Source of the DNA: JAWWPG01 sp963820035
GTDB taxonomy: Bacteria > Actinomycetota > Actinomycetes > Propionibacteriales > Nocardioidaceae
Assembly (NCBI GenBank): GCA_963820035.1
Contig: CAWFYK010000005.1
Span: forward strand, 1 to 64,000
Length of the DNA: 64,000 nt
Reading direction: 5' to 3'
Below, piece after piece: positions 24,980 through 33,222 of the stretch. The position numbers and the translations under genes are program-made. The notes beneath the pieces are model-generated. The model was given only the letters and a program-made list of their open reading frames with translations, ran no database searches and was not told where the DNA came from. How positions within the stretch are numbered: the stretch's first letter is position 1; each line of letters opens with the position of its first letter.

Positions 24980-26215
24980 CTAGGCCGTGCGGCGCATGCC
25001 GCGGCTGAGCGTGGCGGCGACGCCCGATCCCGCCGCCGCGAGCGCCGAGAGTTCCATGGCCGTCGTACTCGTGACGTGTTGGATCAGCAGACCGGAGGCG
25101 AGGGGTGCGAACGAGGCAGCGGTGGTGGCGACGAGGTAGAAGACGCTGACGACCCGCGCTTGGAGATGGCTCGGTGTGCTCGCGGCGAGGCGCCCGAAGA
25201 GCACGGCGTTGGCGGCCGGCGCAAGCAGCAACCCGACCGTGATGGGCACCGCCATGACGAGGTGGGAGGTCAGCAGGCCGGCGATCGCTAAGCACACGGT
25301 CAGTCCCCAGCTTGTCACCAGGACCAACTGACGGATCGAGGCATGCCGCTGGATCCGCGGGGCTGCGAGCGCGCCGAGAAGGCCGCCGAGCCCGATGATG
25401 CCCTGGGTCACTCCGATCATCGCTGCCGACGTCCCGCCTTGGCGCAGGGTGATCGTCATCGCGAACAAGGCTCCTGTCACGGCGAAGTTCAGCGGCGCCG
25501 CGACGAGCAGCATGGCGCGGAGGAACCTGTCGGCCAACACGTGCCGCACCCCGTCCGCGATGTCTCGGACGATGGTCTGATTCGAGGCAGCGGAGCGGTC
25601 GCCCTGCACGGGCTGGCGGATCGTCGCCACCGCAACGAAGGACACCAGGTAGCTGAGGGCATCGAACGCGAACGGCACTGCGCGCCCCACGCCGAACAAC
25701 ACACCGCCGAGGGGCGGTCCGGCGAGCGATGCGCCGTAGGAGCGCGCCTCGTTGCGCGCGAAAGCATCGGAGAGCTGGCCGGCGGGAACCAGATGGCTGA
25801 CCGCGGCGAGCTCGGCAGGTGAGAAGAGCACGTCGAAGACCGCGGCAGCAGCCACGATGACGATGACGAACGCCAGTGACACATGGTGGGAAAACACGGT
25901 GACGGCCAGGAGAGCGAACATCACCGCGCGAGTGAGGTCGCTGAGGAGCATCAGTCGCCGTCGGTCCCAGCGGTCGGCAAGTGCGCCGCCGGGCAGCCGG
26001 CTGAGCGCACGGACCAGCGCAGCAACCGTGCCGACCGTTCCTGCTTGGGCGGCGGAGCCGGTGATCGCCAACACCAGGAGGGGAATCGCCAGCATCGACG
26101 TGTAGGAGCCGAGATCCGACAGAGTCCCACCGGACCAGATCAGGTTGAAGTCCCGGTTGCGTCGCAGGGGTGTCGACTCGGCCGGGGCCACGGGGTCGGC
26201 GACGCTCCTGGTCAT
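24980..26215 (-). CDS. MFS exporter (enterobactin-exporter-like)
   Basis: A 411-residue, 12-helix major facilitator. The N-terminal FNLIWSGGTLSDLGSYTSML resembles the opening of MFS_3/EntS-type exporters, and the cytoplasmic loop motif GALADRWDRRRLMLLSDL is present between helices 2 and 3. The start at 26215 leaves 4 bases after the stop of the winged-helix regulator upstream, so the two genes form an operon and the regulator probably represses this pump. The substrate is unknown. The longer frame to 26293 would run into the regulator gene. Confidence 0.87.
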   Translation of the reverse strand: MTRSVADPVAPAESTPLRRNRDFNLIWSGGTLSDLGSYTSMLAIPLLVLAITGSAAQAGTVGTVAALVRALSRLPGGALADRWDRRRLMLLSDLTRAVMFALLAVTVFSHHVSLAFVIVIVAAAAVFDVLFSPAELAAVSHLVPAGQLSDAFARNEARSYGASLAGPPLGGVLFGVGRAVPFAFDALSYLVSFVAVATIRQPVQGDRSAASNQTIVRDIADGVRHVLADRFLRAMLLVAAPLNFAVTGALFAMTITLRQGGTSAAMIGVTQGIIGLGGLLGALAAPRIQRHASIRQLVLVTSWGLTVCLAIAGLLTSHLVMAVPITVGLLLAPAANAVLFGRLAASTPSHLQARVVSVFYLVATTAASFAPLASGLLIQHVTSTTAMELSALAAAGSGVAATLSRGMRRTA

Positions 26216-26219
26216 CGCG

Positions 26220-26870
26220 CTACTCCTCTGCGGCCGAGACGTCGTGAGTCTCGGCGTCAGGCTGCGGTGCGTCCTGCTCGCTGAGCGCGGCATCGAACAT
26301 GTGGGCCAGCGCCACGAACTCGATCGGCATCGACCCCTTCGGCCGCCGAGCCGGGTCGGCGAGGCGGTCGACGAAGCGGTGGATCAGCGCGTCGATCTCG
26401 ACCTGGACAGCGTCGAGCTCCTCACGGGTCAACCACCAGACCGTCTCCTGCTGCCAGCCGACGTCGCGCCACTTCGGTGGGTAGCCACTGCGCACGCGGC
26501 GGGAGTGCTCGTGCCGGCTCACCTGCCGGTCGAGCACGACGGACGACAGGGTCTGGGATGCCACCTGCCCGGCCGCGTCGTCGAGGTCGGGATCGATGAC
26601 GAACCCCAGCTGGACGACGCGCCAGGGCCGGGACCGACCAACCCCGCCGCCGGCCTCCTCGACGAACCCGTACTTCGCCAGCTGCCGCAGGTGGAACGAG
26701 CAGGTGGTCGAGCTCTCGTCGATGAGTGCGCCGGCCTGGGTTGCGGTGAGCGGCCCGTGCAGCGTCAACACCTCGAGCAGGGCCAGCCGGACGGGGTGGG
26801 ATACCGCCCGCATCGCCCGGGGGTCGGTGAGGCGTCGGGGGGACGTGGGGTCGCAGGAGGAGGGGACCAT
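26220..26870 (-). CDS. ArsR/HTH_20-type winged-helix repressor
   Basis: A 216-residue regulator. The DNA-binding part is MRAVSHPVRLALLEVL, then GPLTATQAGALIDESSTTCS FHLRQLAKYGFVEE (about 20-75); the remaining about 140 residues are a helical effector domain with WWLTREELDAVQVEIDALIH. It lacks the CxC metal site of ArsR, so it should sense an organic ligand. The ATG at 26870 is chosen because two perfect palindromes lie immediately upstream; a longer frame to 27026 would read through them. It is followed after 4 bases by the MFS exporter, a classical repressor-pump arrangement. Confidence 0.87.
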   Translation of the reverse strand: MVPSSCDPTSPRRLTDPRAMRAVSHPVRLALLEVLTLHGPLTATQAGALIDESSTTCSFHLRQLAKYGFVEEAGGGVGRSRPWRVVQLGFVIDPDLDDAAGQVASQTLSSVVLDRQVSRHEHSRRVRSGYPPKWRDVGWQQETVWWLTREELDAVQVEIDALIHRFVDRLADPARRPKGSMPIEFVALAHMFDAALSEQDAPQPDAETHDVSAAEE

Positions 26871-26874
26871 ATCG

Positions 26875-26922
26875 TCGAGAGTATTCTCTCGAAAGACAAT
26901 TGTCGAGAGGTTTCTCTCGACA
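26875..26922. promoter_or_regulatory. Twin operator: two perfect TCGAGAG palindromes
   Basis: Site 1 is TCGAGAG-TATT-CTCTCGA at 26875-26892; site 2 is TGTCGAGAG-GTTT-CTCTCGACA at 26901-26922. Their centres are 28 bases apart and both cores are the same sequence, so two dimers of one protein should bind. Site 1 ends 5 bases before the repressor ATG. A minus-strand promoter probably lies within or between the sites. The obvious ligand is the winged-helix protein at 26220-26870. Confidence 0.8.
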
Positions 26923-26938
26923 CTCTCTCCATGGTGCC

Positions 26939-27544
26939 TCACGCTCGGGGGCGTGAGCCTTCCTCGGAGGCGTGCGCCGAACGCCACTCGTCGGCGAGCA
27001 GGGCATAGCCCATGCCGTCGAGCCACTCACCCGACCTGTGCAGCGACTCCCGCACGGCGTAGATTTCGCGCCGCATGCCGATCCGCTCCATGAGCAGCCA
27101 GGAGGCCATGTTGTCGGCAAAGCAGTTCGCGGTGACCCGTCGTAGCCCGAGCGAGTCGAAGCAGAGCTCGACCAGGCTCGCCACTGCCTCGGTGGCATAA
27201 CCCTGACCGCCCTGGTCGGGATCGAGGCACCACCCGAGCTCCGCCTGCACCCCACGCGCGTGGTCGGCAACCTCGGACTGGGCCCACGAGTCCTCGATCG
27301 CCAGCATCAGGTCGCCGATCACGACGCCGTCGAGCTCGATGAGCAGGGTTTTCGCCAGCCGATCCGGGTCCTCGAACGTGGCGCGGTACTCCTCGCGGTC
27401 TTGGGGAAATGATGTCATCCACCGACACACGGACTCGAGCTGCCGGAACTTCCAGGTCGCGTCGAGGTCCGATGGCAGCGCCGGGCGGATCGACAGCCGC
27501 TGGGTCGGACGAGGCCACGTCAGGTCGTCGAGTCGAGATGTCAT
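26939..27544 (-). CDS. GNAT acetyltransferase, RimJ/RimL type
   Basis: A 201-residue N-acetyltransferase. The fold's landmarks are the N-terminal LSIRPALPSDLDATWKFRQL, the acetyl-CoA loop region ELGWCLDPDQGGQGYATEAV with Q/R-x-x-G-x-G/A pattern, and the C-terminal VTANCFADNMASWLLMERIG MRRE segment in two pieces. It would transfer an acetyl group to an amine of a ribosomal protein, an antibiotic or a small molecule; the substrate cannot be read. Its stop lies 17 bases before the twin operator of the next gene. Confidence 0.85.
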   Translation of the reverse strand: MTSRLDDLTWPRPTQRLSIRPALPSDLDATWKFRQLESVCRWMTSFPQDREEYRATFEDPDRLAKTLLIELDGVVIGDLMLAIEDSWAQSEVADHARGVQAELGWCLDPDQGGQGYATEAVASLVELCFDSLGLRRVTANCFADNMASWLLMERIGMRREIYAVRESLHRSGEWLDGMGYALLADEWRSAHASEEGSRPRA

Positions 27545-28337
27545 TGACCTATCCTCGTCGGCCTCAACCCGATTACGCCGCCTACGATGTGCACGTCCTC
27601 GATGGGCCAGCCCTGCCCCGCCGGTCCTCCCGTTGGGCTGGAGCAGGCCATCGGTCGGCCTCCTTCAGTGCCTGCTGAGCGGTTACACACCGAAGATCCC
27701 GCCGAGGGCCGCATACTCCACGAGGACTCGCCGGACCTCAAACCCCCACCACTCCACGGGCGCTCCTGCGGCAAATGGCCCCCGGGGCAGTCTCTAAACT
27801 GACTCGATCAACCAGTTTGTCGCCAACGTTCCGCTCCTCAGGCAGGTCAAAGCAAGACCTACAGTCAGTTAGAAGAATGTTGAACAACACGATGACCCCT
27901 TATGGAGTACGTGCGAGCGGTTGACAATAATCCGTTAGCAGAGCAACTCGGCAGCGACACTCGTATCTGAGTGCTATGGCGATATGGTTCTCCGGCCTCA
28001 TCGTCGTGCTACGGTTCGCCGGATCGGGTCGGTGGGCTTTGATGCGGTCCCGTGCGCGTGGCGCTCGGTTCGTTCATTTTCATTCTCCTGGAGGAATCGC
28101 CACATGTGTGCAGGATCCGGGCCAGGATCGGCGCATCCGCAGAGACCCGTGTCGTTGCGGAGGTGGCCGCCGCGGCCGTGACCTCGCACTCCACCAAGCG
28201 CATGATGTTAAAGCGAGACTTGCCCTCCGCTTAAGGCAATCTTAGGTTTCGCTTGCGTGTTCACCCAGGTGAGAGTAGAACTTAGGGACCGGATCGGTCT
28301 TCTGATCCGGTCCATCTGACTTTTGGAGGTACGGGGA
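27545..28337 (+). other. Long AT-richer intergenic region with a small ORF and a leader hairpin
   Basis: No sizeable gene is supported in these 793 bases. From about 27790 to 27980 the composition is clearly richer in A/T than the surroundings and includes TTGACA at 27927. A tiny ORF of 25 codons at 28104-28181 (MCAGSGPG...) has TGGAGG 8-9 bases upstream. A perfect hairpin, GGACCGGATC (28286-28295) and GATCCGGTCC (28304-28313) with an 8-base loop, lies 24 bases before the next ATG. These could form an attenuator-like leader for the secreted protein, or the end of an unannotated small RNA. Confidence 0.45.
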
Positions 28338-28889
28338 ATGATGTTCAAGAAGCTCGCGGTGACCGCTGCCGTTACATCGATGGCAGTTTTGGGATTGGCG
28401 GGAACCGCATCCGCATCCCACCACGCAGTAAAGGTCACCAAGCACGTGACCCACAAGAGCAGTGTCACGCCCAACCACGGGCCGTGGATGCAGATGACCA
28501 ACCACCTGCAATGCGATGGCCTCCCATTCCCGGGGGCGATGAGCGTGCGCTTCACGGGCTCGGAGACTGAGGTCACGGGTAGCCCGTTCTTCACCGGCCA
28601 CGTCATCACCACTCTGGTGATGCAGAAGTGGAATGGCGCAGCCGGCTGGACGAGCGTGGCTAGCTCACCACACCGAGTCGGAATCCTTGGCTCCGGGCAC
28701 GTCATGGGAGACATGACCACGGCGTACTTCACCTACGCGCACTATGGCTACGTGGAGCACCCGCGCATGGGTATGGGCGTTCCCTTCTTCGGGACGTACA
28801 AGATGGCAACGAGGACGAAGGTCTACAACATCTTCGGCCAAGTGATCGACAGCATGCGCACGATCAACGGAACGTGCACGTTCGCCTGA
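28338..28889 (+). CDS. Small secreted protein of unknown function
   Basis: A 183-residue exported protein: signal peptide at about 1-30 (KKLAVTAAVTSMAVLGLAG, then TASAS cleavage region) followed by a His-rich stretch and a mature domain rich in His, Met, Gly and aromatic residues. Two Cys only (LQCDGLP and the penultimate GTCTF) could form one disulfide. I recognise no family; the many Met and His residues hint at metal contact, but that is speculative. Two adjacent ATGs (28338 and 28341) are possible; GGAGG lies 8 bases before the first. The gene is followed by a very strong terminator. Confidence 0.8.
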   Translation: MMFKKLAVTAAVTSMAVLGLAGTASASHHAVKVTKHVTHKSSVTPNHGPWMQMTNHLQCDGLPFPGAMSVRFTGSETEVTGSPFFTGHVITTLVMQKWNGAAGWTSVASSPHRVGILGSGHVMGDMTTAYFTYAHYGYVEHPRMGMGVPFFGTYKMATRTKVYNIFGQVIDSMRTINGTCTFA

Positions 28890-28914
28890 TCGTCCTCAGA
28901 TGATGTGAGGCTGA

Positions 28915-28945
28915 GACGCCCCTCCGCAGACTGCGGAGGGGCGTC
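28915..28945. terminator. Strong bidirectional terminator
   Basis: The arms GACGCCCCTCCGCA (28915-28928) and TGCGGAGGGGCGTC (28932-28945) pair perfectly over 14 bases with a 3-base loop; TTCTC follows. It lies between the convergent stops at 28889 and 29043 and is the best intrinsic terminator in the window. Confidence 0.9.
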
Positions 28946-29042
28946 TTCTCATGGTTCGACGACGTGTTCGCCTCACCCTTGGGCTGGCCAGCCAGACAGG
29001 GTGGGCTTTGGTCACCTGGGTAGCCACGTAGCAGGCAGCGTG

Positions 29043-32000
29043 CTACGGCCGGCCGTAGCCGCCGCCACCAGGTGTCTCGACGACGAACACGTCGTCTTCA
29101 TCGACCTCGACAGAGTCTCGGCCGCCCAAGGCTTGCTCGGTGCCGTCCGCGCGTTCGACCCATTGGCGACCAAGGGTTCCGGGGAGGCCGCCGGCCATCC
29201 CGTATGGCGGCACCCGGCGATGGCTGCTGAGCAGCGTCACCGTCATCGGTGTGAGGAACCGCAGCCGACGGCGGCCGCCCGACCCGCCGGTGTGGCGGCC
29301 GGTACCGCCGGTGCCACGCATCACCTCGAAACTCTCCACCCTGACGGGGAAGCGCCATTCGAGGACCTCTGGGTCCGTCAGCCGGGAGTTCGTCATGTGG
29401 GTCTGCACCACGTCGGTCCCGTCGAAGTCAGGACCCGCCCCGGAGCCGCTGGCGACCGTCTCGTAGTACTGGTGCTCCGCGTTGCCGAACGTCAGGTTGT
29501 TCATCGTGCCGGAACCTTCCGCCTGCACATCCAGCGCCGCGTAGAGGGCCCCGGTCACGGCCTGCGACGTCTCGACGTTTCCGGCGACGACGGCCGCGGG
29601 ATAGCGCGGCGCGAGCAGACATCCCTCCGGGATGGTGACCTCGATCGGCTCGAGGCAGCCTGCGTTGAGCGGGATGTCGTCGTCCACAAGGGTGCGGAAG
29701 ACGTAGAGCACGGCCGCCATCGTCACCGACGACGGTGCGTTGGAGTTGTCCGGCTGCTGGTCCGACGTACCCGAGAAGTCGATGTGGGCCGACCGAGCTT
29801 CTCGGTCGACCGTGATGGCGACGTCGATGACGGCCCCGGAGTCGAGCTCGTAGCGGTAGCTTCCGTCATGCAGGGCTGAGATGACCCGGCGAACGGCCTC
29901 GGCGGCGTTGTCGCGGACATGCCTCATGTAGGCGAGGACGACGTCCAGCCCGAAGTCGTCGACGAGCGAGCCGAGCTCGGTGACTCCTCGCTCATTGGCG
30001 GCGAGCTGGGCGCGCAGGTCAGCCAGGTTGTCCACCGGGCTGCGAGCCGGGAACTCGCCGCCCGTCAGCAGATCCATCATCTCGGCATCGCGCATCCGGC
30101 CGTCGCGGGTGAGCAGGGCGTTGTCGATGAGCACCCCTTCCTCCTCGACCCGGCGGCTGAGCGACGGCATCGAGCCCGGTGTCAGACCTCCCACGTCGGC
30201 GTGGTGACCGCGGGACGCCACGTAGAAGATGATCCGCTGCTCATCGCCGAAGACGGGGGTCACCACCGTGATATCGGGCAGATGGGTGCCGCCGCGGTAG
30301 GGGTTGTTGAGGACGTAGGAGTCGCCGGGCTGCATCGTGGCGGCGTTGGCCTCGATGACCGCCCGGATCGACTCACCCATCGACCCGAGGTGCACGGGCA
30401 TGTGGGGTGCGTTCGCGACCAGCTTCCCGTCGCTGTCGAAGACGGCGCAGGAGAAGTCGAGGCGCTCCTTGATGTTGACCGAGCTCGCAGTGGCGCGCAG
30501 TCGCTCGCCCATCTGCTCCGCAATCGACATGAAGAGGTTGTTGAACAGCTCGAGGAGGACCGGATCCACGTTGGTGGTGGTCCCGGAAGCCTGGCTGCGA
30601 GGACGGATCCTCGCCAGCATCAGGTTCTGGATGGTCACCTCTGCCTGCCAGCCAGGGTCGACCACGGTCGTGGCGTTCGCCTCGGCGATGATGGCCGGCC
30701 CGCGCACCACATCACCGGCGGACAGCGTCTCGCGGCGAAAGAGATCCACCTCGTGCCACGCGTCGGTATACATCCGAACACGTGCGGTTGGGGAGAACGC
30801 GCCGTCTCGCACGTCGCCGGCGATCTCGTCGGGATGCGATCCGGTCGTGGCGGTGAGCTCCACCGACACGGCCTCCACGACGAGATCGCGCTCCGGCATC
30901 AGGAACGAGAACTGCCGGCGGTAGAGCCGCTCGAACTCGGCACGCATCGCGTCGACGTCGTCATCGCACGAGACCTCCACCGTGGTGTCGGTTCCGGCGT
31001 ACTTGAGGTGGGCGCGTCGCGCGGTGGTGATGGTCTCGGGATCGACCCCTTGCTCGGACAGCTCCTCGGTTGCGTCGTCGACGAGAGGTGCGAGCGCGCC
31101 GTCCAGACCGCCACGACCCAACGTCGTCAGGGGTTCCTCGACGGCGACCTCGCGGGTGGCAGTCACGTCGGCTAGCCCCATGCCGTAGGCAGACAGGACC
31201 CCCGCGAACGGGTGGATGAGGATCCTGGTGACTCCGAGCGCGTCGGCGACCGCGCAGGCATGCTGCCCACCTGCGCCGCCGAACGTCGAGAGCGTGTAGC
31301 GCGTGACGTCGTGGCCCCGCTGCACCGAGATCTTCTTGATCGCCTCCGCCATGTTGTTCACGGCGATGCGCAGGAAGCCCACGGCAACCTCCTCGGGACT
31401 ACGCTCGTCACCGATCGAGTCGGCGAGCTCCCTGAAACAGCGTGCCACCTGGTCCGAGTCGAGCGGCTCGTCCCCGTTGTCGCCGAAGACCTCGGGAAAG
31501 TACGCCGGCTGGATGCGCCCGACCATGACGTTCGCGTCCGTGACCGTGAGCGGCCCGCCGTTGCCATAGGCGGCCGGCCCAGGGTCTGCGCCGGCGGACG
31601 CCGGTCCGACACGGTAGCGCTGGCCGTCGAACTGAAGGAGCGACCCGCCTCCCGCGGCGACCGTGTGGATGCTCATCATGGGCGCCCGAACCCGGACGCC
31701 GGCGACCTGCGCGTCGTACACGCGCTCGAATGTGCCGGCGAAGTGGGACACGTCCGTCGAGGTGCCACCCATGTCGAAACCGATGACGCGAGTCAGGCCC
31801 GCGGCCTCGGCGGTCCGCACCATTCCCACGATGCCACCTGCGGGACCTGAGAGGATCGCGTCCTTGCCGCGAAAGAGATGTGCCTCGGTCAGCCCCCCGG
31901 AGGAGCGCATGAACTGGCACTTGACCCCGGGCAGAGCACTGCTCACGTGGTCGACGTATCGGCGAAGGATCGGCGACAGGTAGGCGTCGACGATAGTGGT

Positions 32001-32630
32001 GTCTCCACGTGAGACCAGCTTCATCAGCGGGCTGACCTCATGTGACAAGGAGATCTGGGTGAACCCGATCTCCTCGGCGAGGGCGCCGATGCTGAGCTCG
32101 TGGGCCGGGTTGCGGAAGGCGTGCATCAGGACAACCGCCACGCTTCGAAAGCCTTGGTCGAAGGCTTCCTGGAGATCTCGACGCACGGAGTCCGGCTCGA
32201 GCGCGGACACCACGCCCCCATCGGCGTCCAGGCGCTCTGCTGCCTCGATGACGAGTGAGTGCAACAGGTCGGGAAGCTCGATGTGCCGGGCGAAGATCCT
32301 GGGCCGGTTCTGGTAAGCGATCCGCGGTGCGTCGGCGAAGCCCCGCGTGATCACGAGCACCGTCGGCTCGCCCGTCCGTTCCAGGAGCGCGTTGGTTGCG
32401 ACCGTCGTCCCCATCTTGACGGCGGCGATGTCGTCGATTGGCAACGGGTCGCCGTCCCGGAGCCCGAGCACTTGACGGATTCCGGCGATCGCGGCGTCGT
32501 CATAATGCTTCGCGTTCTCGGACAGCAGCTTGGTCGTGGCGAGCGTTCCGTCGGCGCGCCTGGCGACGACGTCGGTGAAGGTCCCGCCACGGTCGATCCA
32601 GAACTCCCAGCCTGCCGCCATGCTCACCAT
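29043..32630 (-). CDS. Fused hydantoinase/5-oxoprolinase (HyuA-HyuB type)
   Basis: A 1195-residue cytoplasmic ATP-dependent amidohydrolase. The N-terminal half is HyuA-like: IDRGGTFTDVVARR near the start and the phosphate motif VIGFDMGGTSTDVSHFAGTF around 290; the linker region near 690 passes into a HyuB-like half starting with DPVLLELFNNLFMSIAEQMG, with HMPVHLGSMGESI, YRGGTHLPDITVVTPV and a Gly-rich C-terminus. Fusion in one chain is the eukaryotic 5-oxoprolinase layout and is found in some bacteria. The reaction would be ATP-driven opening of 5-oxoproline or a hydantoin ring. The ATG at 32630 overlaps the upstream TAA (TAATG), which decides the start and implies coupling. Confidence 0.9.
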   Translation of the reverse strand: MVSMAAGWEFWIDRGGTFTDVVARRADGTLATTKLLSENAKHYDDAAIAGIRQVLGLRDGDPLPIDDIAAVKMGTTVATNALLERTGEPTVLVITRGFADAPRIAYQNRPRIFARHIELPDLLHSLVIEAAERLDADGGVVSALEPDSVRRDLQEAFDQGFRSVAVVLMHAFRNPAHELSIGALAEEIGFTQISLSHEVSPLMKLVSRGDTTIVDAYLSPILRRYVDHVSSALPGVKCQFMRSSGGLTEAHLFRGKDAILSGPAGGIVGMVRTAEAAGLTRVIGFDMGGTSTDVSHFAGTFERVYDAQVAGVRVRAPMMSIHTVAAGGGSLLQFDGQRYRVGPASAGADPGPAAYGNGGPLTVTDANVMVGRIQPAYFPEVFGDNGDEPLDSDQVARCFRELADSIGDERSPEEVAVGFLRIAVNNMAEAIKKISVQRGHDVTRYTLSTFGGAGGQHACAVADALGVTRILIHPFAGVLSAYGMGLADVTATREVAVEEPLTTLGRGGLDGALAPLVDDATEELSEQGVDPETITTARRAHLKYAGTDTTVEVSCDDDVDAMRAEFERLYRRQFSFLMPERDLVVEAVSVELTATTGSHPDEIAGDVRDGAFSPTARVRMYTDAWHEVDLFRRETLSAGDVVRGPAIIAEANATTVVDPGWQAEVTIQNLMLARIRPRSQASGTTTNVDPVLLELFNNLFMSIAEQMGERLRATASSVNIKERLDFSCAVFDSDGKLVANAPHMPVHLGSMGESIRAVIEANAATMQPGDSYVLNNPYRGGTHLPDITVVTPVFGDEQRIIFYVASRGHHADVGGLTPGSMPSLSRRVEEEGVLIDNALLTRDGRMRDAEMMDLLTGGEFPARSPVDNLADLRAQLAANERGVTELGSLVDDFGLDVVLAYMRHVRDNAAEAVRRVISALHDGSYRYELDSGAVIDVAITVDREARSAHIDFSGTSDQQPDNSNAPSSVTMAAVLYVFRTLVDDDIPLNAGCLEPIEVTIPEGCLLAPRYPAAVVAGNVETSQAVTGALYAALDVQAEGSGTMNNLTFGNAEHQYYETVASGSGAGPDFDGTDVVQTHMTNSRLTDPEVLEWRFPVRVESFEVMRGTGGTGRHTGGSGGRRRLRFLTPMTVTLLSSHRRVPPYGMAGGLPGTLGRQWVERADGTEQALGGRDSVEVDEDDVFVVETPGGGGYGRP

Positions 32631-33043
32631 TATCGGGTGGCCATCAGGGCGGCGGCGAACGCCACCAAAGCTCCAACCAGGCGCAGTTGGTCGGCGCGGA
32701 TCAGCCGACGGAGCAGCACGGGCGTCGGAGCCTCCTTGTCGAGCCGGCCATGGGTCGGCGCCGCCACGAGCGCCGTGGTCAACCCCGCCAGGGCGTTGCC
32801 CGCGACGGCCGCCATCAGCCACACCGTGGAGTGGCCGGACAGCAGCACCCACAGGCAGGCCGCGGCGACCGCCGCATAGACCGGCCCGACGACCCAGACG
32901 ATCCGCCGCGAATGAGCAGCGTGAGCCGTCGGCCACGCCTCGACCGGCAGGTCCGCCAGCGCCGGGTAGACGACGACCGTCACAGCGGCCTGGAAGCCCA
33001 GGTGAAGAGCGCTCGCCGTGAGGAGCGCACTCGCGGGTCCCAT
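32630..33043 (-). CDS. Four-helix membrane protein of unknown function
   Basis: A 137-residue integral membrane protein with four hydrophobic helices (about 5-27, 45-68, 72-95 and 112-134) and short loops. The opening (ALHLGFQAAVTVVVYPALAD) resembles DUF1772-like anthrone-oxygenase-family membrane proteins, but I cannot confirm this. Its stop overlaps the start of the oxoprolinase gene by one base, so both are translated from one message. A role as accessory or transporter for the hydantoin/oxoproline pathway is only a guess from position. Confidence 0.78.
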   Translation of the reverse strand: MGPASALLTASALHLGFQAAVTVVVYPALADLPVEAWPTAHAAHSRRIVWVVGPVYAAVAAACLWVLLSGHSTVWLMAAVAGNALAGLTTALVAAPTHGRLDKEAPTPVLLRRLIRADQLRLVGALVAFAAALMATR

Positions 33044-33222
33044 CGGCCCACCTCGCCGTCTCGTCGGGCTGTGATTCGAAACCTACGACGTGCATGACGC
33101 ACCCGACCACACGGCCCTCGGTGTCGGGTATCGATCAGGTCTCAGAGCGCGCGTTCGAGGAACGGCCCGGTCGCGGGCACCGTCCCATCGCCAAGCAGCG
33201 CGACGAACTCGGGGAGGTCCTC

